Virus record (IMG/VR): IMGVR_UViG_3300010354_017483
Span: 1 to 25,793 of that record
DNA length: 25,793 bases
Strand: one strand, 5' to 3'
From: a virus
Every line of letters begins with the position of its first letter. Positions within the stretch are counted from its first letter, which is position 1. Positions 21,143 through 25,793 of this stretch are shown here, piece by piece. Made by a program: the position numbers and the translations under genes. The notes under the pieces were generated by a model. That model worked only from the letters and a program-made list of their open reading frames with translations. It made no database searches and was not told where the DNA came from.

Positions 21143-22136
21143 TTATGCACATCTCTTCCACTAGTTTATCAAAATCATATTTTGGTTGCCAACCAAGTAC
21201 ACTCCTTGCTTTCGAAGAATCGCCTAATAAAGTCTCGACTTCTGCTGGTCTAAAATATGCTGCATCAACTGAAATAACTTGTTTACCAGTATTCAAATCT
21301 ATACCTATTTCATCTAATCCTTCTCCATGCCATTCTATTTTCATATTAAAATAAGGAGCGCATTTTTGAATGAATTCTTTAACAGAATATTGTTCCCCGG
21401 TAGCTATTACAAAATCTTCGGCTTTATGATGCTGCAGCATTAACCACATAGCTTCCACATAATCTTTAGCATGACCCCAATCTCTTTTAGCATTCAAATT
21501 ACCTAGACGTAGGGTATTCAATTTGCCTTCTACAATATCTCTAAGCCCATTGGTAATTTTTTTAGTGACGAATGTATCACCTCTTCTCATAGACTCATGA
21601 TTAAAAAGAATACCGGAACAGGCAAACATACCATAAGATTCTCTATAGTTTTTAGTTATCCAATATCCATATAGTTTAGCCACACCATATGGAGATCTAG
21701 GATAAAATGGTGTTGTTTCTTTTTGTGGTATTTCCTGAACTAGTCCATACATCTCAGATGTAGATGCCTGATAAATCTTAGTGTGATTTTCTAGCCCTAA
21801 TAATCTCACTGACTCTAAAATTTTTAATGCACCCAATGCATCAACTAATCCTGTATACTCAGGTGTTTCAAAAGAAACTTTTACATGGCTTTGCGCTGCA
21901 AGATTATAGATTTCGTCGGGTTTTATTTTTTTGATGACGCCCATCAAGGACAAAGAATCAGTTACATCACCATAATGTAATTTGAGTTTTTTATTATTAT
22001 AGATATGATCTATTCGTTTAGTATTAATGCTAGAAGATCTACGCACAATACCATGAACATCATATCCCTTCTCAAGTAATAATTCTGCTAGATAAGATCC
22101 ATCTTGACCAGTAATACCAGTAATTAAAGCACGCAT
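21129..22136 (-). CDS. gmd: GDP-mannose 4,6-dehydratase
   Basis: 335 residues. [15 protein letters not shown] near residues 7-21 is the Gmd dinucleotide site, followed by [18 protein letters not shown] and GDVTDSLSL. The catalytic residues lie in ASTSEMYG (Thr, Glu) and [12 protein letters not shown] (Tyr, Lys). [19 protein letters not shown] is the diagnostic Gmd segment, with Met for the usual Pro. [20 protein letters not shown] completes the match. It converts GDP-D-mannose to GDP-4-keto-6-deoxymannose, feeding Fcl. It is the first gene of the sugar polycistron, 29 nt after a late-promoter octamer. Confidence 0.97.
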   Translation of the reverse strand: MRALITGITGQDGSYLAELLLEKGYDVHGIVRRSSSINTKRIDHIYNNKKLKLHYGDVTDSLSLMGVIKKIKPDEIYNLAAQSHVKVSFETPEYTGLVDALGALKILESVRLLGLENHTKIYQASTSEMYGLVQEIPQKETTPFYPRSPYGVAKLYGYWITKNYRESYGMFACSGILFNHESMRRGDTFVTKKITNGLRDIVEGKLNTLRLGNLNAKRDWGHAKDYVEAMWLMLQHHKAEDFVIATGEQYSVKEFIQKCAPYFNMKIEWHGEGLDEIGIDLNTGKQVISVDAAYFRPAEVETLLGDSSKARSVLGWQPKYDFDKLVEEMCINATI

Positions 22137-22165
22137 AAAAACCTATGATAAAAAATTATATTTAT

Positions 22166-22173
22166 TATTTATA
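22166..22173 (-). promoter_or_regulatory. T4-type late promoter octamer for the sugar operon
   Basis: An exact TATAAATA on the minus strand, 29 nt before the gmd ATG and just downstream of the terminator that closes the cobS transcript. It should drive the overlapping sugar genes from 22136 down to at least 7630. Confidence 0.72.
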
Positions 22174-22182
22174 AGCAAGAAA

Positions 22183-22202
22183 AGGGGCACACAAGTGCCC
22201 CT
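22183..22202 (-). terminator. Intrinsic terminator after cobS
   Basis: On the minus strand AGGGGCAC pairs with GTGCCCCT, an 8-bp GC-rich stem around a TTGT loop, followed by TTTCTT. It lies 17 nt after the CobS-like gene's stop codon and separates that transcript from the late promoter of gmd. Confidence 0.8.
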
Positions 22203-22219
22203 AATTATTTGTTTGCCTT

Positions 22220-23389
22220 TTAGAAAGGAATTTCTTCTTGACCCAATGGTGTCTCTTTAGGAGTTTCAACAGGCGTAACTGCAGGCATATCTATTTTCTG
22301 ATAAAGATCAATAAAGGCTGACTTTGTATCTGAGTCAAAACGATTAATACATAGATTAATAGCTTTCTGCTTATCTTTAAAAACAGAATAAGCCTTTACA
22401 ATATGAACAAGTCGTCTTGTAGAAACAATCTCATCTATAGCACCCTCAGTGAATGTCTTACGAATAATCTCTGCCCAATTTACAAGCTTGTCTGCGAAAT
22501 CTTCATCAGCACATCCTAATGCTTCCATGTTATTCAAAACAATTTTCTTTTCAATAACAGAAGTTGGGTATTCTTGTTCAACAGTCACAGGGAAACGCTC
22601 AAGAAATGCCTCATCAAGAATTTGTGCTGCTATATACTTACCATCATCTGTACCTCTACCTTTAGTGTTCGCTGTAGCTACTACATTAAACCCAGGGGCC
22701 CCAGATACTACCTCACCTGTTTTCTTCACAAAGTATGGCTTACCTTCTAGAATACCTTGAATACACATTAACTTATTGCTGCCTCGATCGATTTCGTCAA
22801 TCAAAAGAATAGCGCCTCTACGCATTGCAGTAATAACAGGTCCTTCTCGGAAAGTTACGTTGCCGTCAATAAGAGTCGAACCACCTACAAGATCATCTTC
22901 ATCTGTTTCGATAGATACGTTGACTCGAATAACTTCTCGTCCCAACTTAGCACAAACTTGTTCCACCATAGTAGTCTTACCATTACCTGTCAATCCAGTA
23001 ATGAATAAAGGATAGAATTGTTTGGACTTAATAATGGATTCTAAATCCCTAAAGAATCCAAAAGGAACATAAGTTTCATCCTTATCAGGAATGAGGTTAC
23101 CTACTTCTGTAAGTAATTTCTTTTGCCGCAGTGGAACAACTTGTGCTTGCATTGCAATTGCCATATCTTGTTCTACGACAGGCGCTTCTTTAACTACCAC
23201 CTCACTTACTCCTGAAAGAGAAATTAAACCCTTGTCTAAACGATACTCGGCTCCATTGACTAACCAATTAGGAATAGCCATGGATTTATCTTTAAAATGT
23301 GCAATCAAATTCTTTCGAGTAATTGTCGAACCAAAAACATCTCGAAGATCAGATACAATTTTAGCTTTCTGCGAATCAGTCAATTTCAT
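22220..23389 (-). CDS. cobS: CobS-like AAA+ ATPase (MoxR type)
   Basis: From the ATG at 23389 the product is 389 residues. The frame also opens at a GTG 9 nt earlier, but GGAG is placed 8 nt before the ATG, so that start is chosen. Walker A is GLTGNGKT at about residues 132-139, Walker B is LLIDEID at about 195-201, and VVATANTKGRG holds sensor 1. The N-terminal 100 residues look like a CobS-type start, and the C-terminal tail is Pro/Glu-rich. CobS is the ATPase of aerobic cobaltochelatase, and phage homologues are common in T4-like cyanophages. No other cobalamin gene is here, so it more likely works with the VWA protein upstream as a MoxR-type remodelling pair. It has its own sigma70 promoter and a terminator. 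Confidence 0.92.
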   Translation of the reverse strand: MKLTDSQKAKIVSDLRDVFGSTITRKNLIAHFKDKSMAIPNWLVNGAEYRLDKGLISLSGVSEVVVKEAPVVEQDMAIAMQAQVVPLRQKKLLTEVGNLIPDKDETYVPFGFFRDLESIIKSKQFYPLFITGLTGNGKTTMVEQVCAKLGREVIRVNVSIETDEDDLVGGSTLIDGNVTFREGPVITAMRRGAILLIDEIDRGSNKLMCIQGILEGKPYFVKKTGEVVSGAPGFNVVATANTKGRGTDDGKYIAAQILDEAFLERFPVTVEQEYPTSVIEKKIVLNNMEALGCADEDFADKLVNWAEIIRKTFTEGAIDEIVSTRRLVHIVKAYSVFKDKQKAINLCINRFDSDTKSAFIDLYQKIDMPAVTPVETPKETPLGQEEIPF

Positions 23390-23417
23390 AATAAACACTC
23401 CACGTTGTACATATCTT

Positions 23418-23446
23418 ATTATAAATTAATTTGAATAAAAGGTCAA
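23418..23446 (-). promoter_or_regulatory. Sigma70 promoter for cobS
   Basis: On the minus strand TTGACC and TATAAT are separated by exactly 17 nt. The -10 ends 28 nt before the cobS ATG. The -35 overlaps the stop of the CobT-like gene. It resembles a host-read early promoter. Confidence 0.75.
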
Positions 23447-25584
23447 GCAATCTGTTCAATAAACTTGTTCAAAAGAATACGATTCAGTATCTTATTCTTT
23501 TGATTGGATACGAATGCTTTCAGCAATTCACGCTTATTGAAGTCATCTTTCACGTCGATTTTAGATTCTTGAACTTCAAGATCTTTACTAAGTACCAAAA
23601 AATACTTGTCATATCCGGTATTGTCCAAACCAAAATACTTATTCTTTCTAGAAAATCTAGCAGCTTCTTCTAGATCCACATGCTGTCCATATAAATTAGC
23701 CATATAATTAATTGTAGTTCTCATAGGACGAGTGCTAATAAAATAGCCAACTAGATTAGTATTAGTCTTAGCTTTCATCATTTTTAGTAAACCAACTGTC
23801 ATTGGTTCATTTGGTTTACAAGTAACTACAATACCAGTTGCTGGATCCTTTAATACTGCGTTGTACATTTTAGATCCTGCTTCAGATGCTAGAGCTCTAT
23901 AGTGTCCATTTTCCCAGATGCATCTAGTTTCTGCACCATCACCATCAGTTAAAAAGATAGTATTTGCTACATCTAATTTATTAGCCGCTTTAAACTGTTC
24001 AATAAAATACGTAGCCAATATGATAGACTCATCTAAAGGAGTGCCATGTAATGTCAAATACTTAGGCACAGTGTTCGTCCTCAATGATCTGAAATAACGA
24101 TTCTCATAACTATGATCTGTGTCCTCAAATGCTGCACCAAGTTGCAAAAGTCTATGCTGCGCATTTCTATATTCTGCCTTACTCATTCTATTAGATAGAA
24201 GATTAATGAGATATACATTACGCCCATCAATAGCTAAATCTTTATTGTGTTTAGAAAACTTTTGATGTCTAAACGATGAATCCCCTGTTCCGTATTTTAG
24301 CTGTCCGAGATACGAATTATCAGAGAAAGCAAATACTTCAAATGGAATGGATACTTTTTTGCAGAAATCTGCTAAAATTAAAGTCTGTTCAATAGTATTG
24401 GTAATATTGTTACTCATAGATCCAGACCAATCAACGTACATCACCATACCATGATTTTTACCATTAGGTAATTTAGTTACACGTTTAAAAAGATCCTCTT
24501 TCAATTTGTAAGACCAAACTTTGTTAGTATCAAGTTCACCTGTTTTAGATACGCTAGCACGCATATACTGACTAGCATTTCTCTTAAGTTCAAATTCTTT
24601 GACCAAATACATAATGAATTTCATGTTCTTTTCTTTGTATTCACTATATAAACGATTCCTATCAAAGCTTGCTAACACACTGTCTGGTACATTATATTGA
24701 TGTTTAGATACATAATCATAAAAATTATCCCAAGGTGAAAAATCGCAACCATTATACAACACCTTATAATCTATAATAGCCTCATCTAATTTCACTTTAG
24801 GTAGATTAGCATATACATAAGGATGTATATCATCAGACAACAAAGTCGATTCTTTAGCTCTAAAATGTCGATCCGTCTCAGATATAGGTTCATATTCATC
24901 ACCTGATCTAGATCCTTTACTACCTATCTTGCCTTTTCCATCATCATCTCCTTCTTCATATTCATCTCCTTCCTCGTATCCTTCTTCATCATATCCTAGT
25001 TCGTCAAAATCAGTAGTAGGATTTTCCTTATGGTAAGTATACAATTCCTCAGCTAATTTGTATACGTCATCCCAAGTCTCTAGTTTTTCCATTCGATCTA
25101 CATAAGTTTTTTCATGCTGTTCGAAAGGTACATTCAATAACGAACCAATTTTAAAATGTAAGTTTAAACGATCAATTAAGGGCAATGAATTAACTTTCGT
25201 TTCATCCACACCAAAAAAGTCGGAGTCAAATAGTTCTCGATATCCTCTATAAAAAGGACCTCGAAGACCAGGGTAACGATTTTTAATTTTCTTTTCAATG
25301 CGAGCATCTTCCACTACATTAAGAAAGGATCTAAATCCCTTACCTTTTTTCTCAATAGCAGTATGCCAACCCTGAGGTGGAGTTTCCCATGCATGTCCTA
25401 CTTCATGACCTACTAAGAGATCATAAATGTCTGTTGACATATCTTTCCAAATAGGAAGTGTCAGAATTCTATTCTTCGGATCGAATGATGCAGTATGGGT
25501 TTTCTTATGTTCTACTATGAGATTTTCTTGAGCTAGCAATTTTGCTAGAATTGACTTTGGATTTGCGATATTTGACAAAGACAT
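23443..25584 (-). CDS. cobT: CobT-like protein: HEXXH metallopeptidase region plus VWA domain
   Basis: 713 residues. Residues 55-65 hold VGHEVGHAW with H60-E61-x-x-H64, and VEDARIEKKI at 91-100 can give the third zinc ligand (E92), a gluzincin-like arrangement. A low-complexity acidic segment lies at about 195-216 (Glu, Asp, Gly, Tyr). The VWA domain begins near 379 with MYVDWSGSMSNN, whose D385-x-S387-x-S389 is a complete MIDAS metal site; ANTIFLTDGDG is a later VWA strand. CobT of cobaltochelatase has the same acidic linker and C-terminal VWA. Paired with the CobS-like AAA+ ATPase just downstream, it should form an ATPase-VWA complex; the peptidase motif suggests substrate cleavage or a structural zinc. 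GAGGAG lies 6 nt before the ATG, and a consensus sigma70 promoter lies upstream. Confidence 0.9.
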   Translation of the reverse strand: MSLSNIANPKSILAKLLAQENLIVEHKKTHTASFDPKNRILTLPIWKDMSTDIYDLLVGHEVGHAWETPPQGWHTAIEKKGKGFRSFLNVVEDARIEKKIKNRYPGLRGPFYRGYRELFDSDFFGVDETKVNSLPLIDRLNLHFKIGSLLNVPFEQHEKTYVDRMEKLETWDDVYKLAEELYTYHKENPTTDFDELGYDEEGYEEGDEYEEGDDDGKGKIGSKGSRSGDEYEPISETDRHFRAKESTLLSDDIHPYVYANLPKVKLDEAIIDYKVLYNGCDFSPWDNFYDYVSKHQYNVPDSVLASFDRNRLYSEYKEKNMKFIMYLVKEFELKRNASQYMRASVSKTGELDTNKVWSYKLKEDLFKRVTKLPNGKNHGMVMYVDWSGSMSNNITNTIEQTLILADFCKKVSIPFEVFAFSDNSYLGQLKYGTGDSSFRHQKFSKHNKDLAIDGRNVYLINLLSNRMSKAEYRNAQHRLLQLGAAFEDTDHSYENRYFRSLRTNTVPKYLTLHGTPLDESIILATYFIEQFKAANKLDVANTIFLTDGDGAETRCIWENGHYRALASEAGSKMYNAVLKDPATGIVVTCKPNEPMTVGLLKMMKAKTNTNLVGYFISTRPMRTTINYMANLYGQHVDLEEAARFSRKNKYFGLDNTGYDKYFLVLSKDLEVQESKIDVKDDFNKRELLKAFVSNQKNKILNRILLNKFIEQIA

Positions 25585-25608
25585 ATGTGGCTCCTCACTA
25601 TATGTCTA

Positions 25609-25637
25609 ATTATATATTAGATAGTATTAGGTGTCAA
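25609..25637 (-). promoter_or_regulatory. Consensus sigma70 promoter for cobT
   Basis: On the minus strand TTGACA and TATAAT are both exact and separated by exactly 17 nt. The -10 ends 24 nt before the ATG, with GAGGAG between. This perfect promoter implies strong early transcription by host RNA polymerase. Confidence 0.87.
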
Positions 25638-25687
25638 TACTTTTTAAAGTTTGAGGATAAAAATAAAAATCTATCAATATCAATGAC

Positions 25688-25792
25688 TTACTGAGATGGT
25701 CTAGTTATTGCTAAAATTTTGGATATCTGAGCATCAATAATTGGCTCTCTATTCGGCCATTTGATAGTATCTTTGCTTGGATTCTTTTTCAA
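25688..25792 (-). CDS. 3' end of a gene running in from the right edge
   Basis: A frame open from the window edge to a TAA at 25690-25688 encodes 34 residues rich in Lys, Pro and Ile, including KKNPSKDTIKWPNREP and ISKILAITRPSQ. The orientation agrees with the neighbouring genes and it ends about 50 nt before the cobT promoter. The stretch is too short to name. The other two minus-strand frames are closed sooner. Confidence 0.4.
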   Translation of the reverse strand: MKKNPSKDTIKWPNREPIIDAQISKILAITRPSQ

Positions 25793-25793
25793 A

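Noticed and set aside
23091-23429. 112-codon plus-strand frame opposite cobS
   Set aside because: Antisense shadow of a conserved AAA+ ATPase in a region where all other genes are on the minus strand.
22220-25584. A cobalamin biosynthesis locus
   Set aside because: Only CobS- and CobT-like genes are present; no cobN or other cob gene lies in the window.

Overview
The window reads as part of the genome of a large T4-superfamily myovirus of a Gram-negative, probably aquatic, bacterium. The sequence is low in GC and tightly packed. It carries the T4-type replisome block in T4 order in the direction of transcription: sliding clamp gp45, two small genes, clamp loader gp44, a small insert, gp62, then RegA. 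It also has several exact TATAAATA late-promoter octamers, a phage Hsp20 and a CobS/CobT-like AAA+/VWA pair, all familiar from T4-like phages of marine and freshwater bacteria. The host cannot be named from the sequence alone.

Layout, left to right. (1) 1-1176, minus strand: the 3'-truncated gene for a class III nucleotidyl cyclase, preceded by a one-helix coiled-coil membrane protein. (2) 1195-1221: two back-to-back T4-type late promoters firing in opposite directions. (3) 1236-2334, plus strand, the only plus-strand genes: a DUF4337-type membrane protein, a Cys-rich lipoprotein and a two-helix membrane protein. A strong hairpin follows at the convergent junction. (4) 2438-4233, minus strand: an initiator-type tRNA with encoded CCA, a string of micro-ORFs, a zinc-ribbon protein, an Sm-like protein and Hsp20, with a structured leader and a late-promoter octamer. 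(5) 4229-7651: RegA, gp62, an 89-aa HEIIH protein, gp44, two 59-aa proteins, gp45 and a DUF3310-like protein. (6) 7630-22136: sixteen consecutive sugar and glycan genes, each overlapping the next by a few bases, read from a late promoter just upstream of gmd. (7) 22220-25584: CobS-like AAA+ ATPase and CobT-like protein, each behind a near-perfect sigma70 promoter. (8) 25688-25792: the 3' end of another gene.

How the genes fit together. Gmd and Fcl make GDP-L-fucose from GDP-mannose. A GT10 fucosyltransferase, and probably a GT23-like protein encoded between gmd and fcl, could use it. Three or four other glycosyltransferases, an RfbH-type PMP/[2Fe-2S] 3-dehydrase with a partner SDR, a nucleotidyltransferase-kinase fusion, a cupin and a radical SAM/SPASM enzyme suggest synthesis of an unusual deoxysugar glycan. 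A GatZ-like/AroE-like/NTF2-like trio adds a sugar or cyclitol step I cannot assign. The glycan may decorate the virion or remodel the host surface; the sequence does not say which.

The most interesting items are the phage-encoded cyclase, which keeps its catalytic residues but has Asn at both purine-specifying positions; the complete fucosylation module; the Fe-S 3-dehydrase; the GatZ/AroE/NTF2 trio; and the HEXXH gene inserted between the two clamp-loader genes. All functions are read from remembered family motifs, with no database search.
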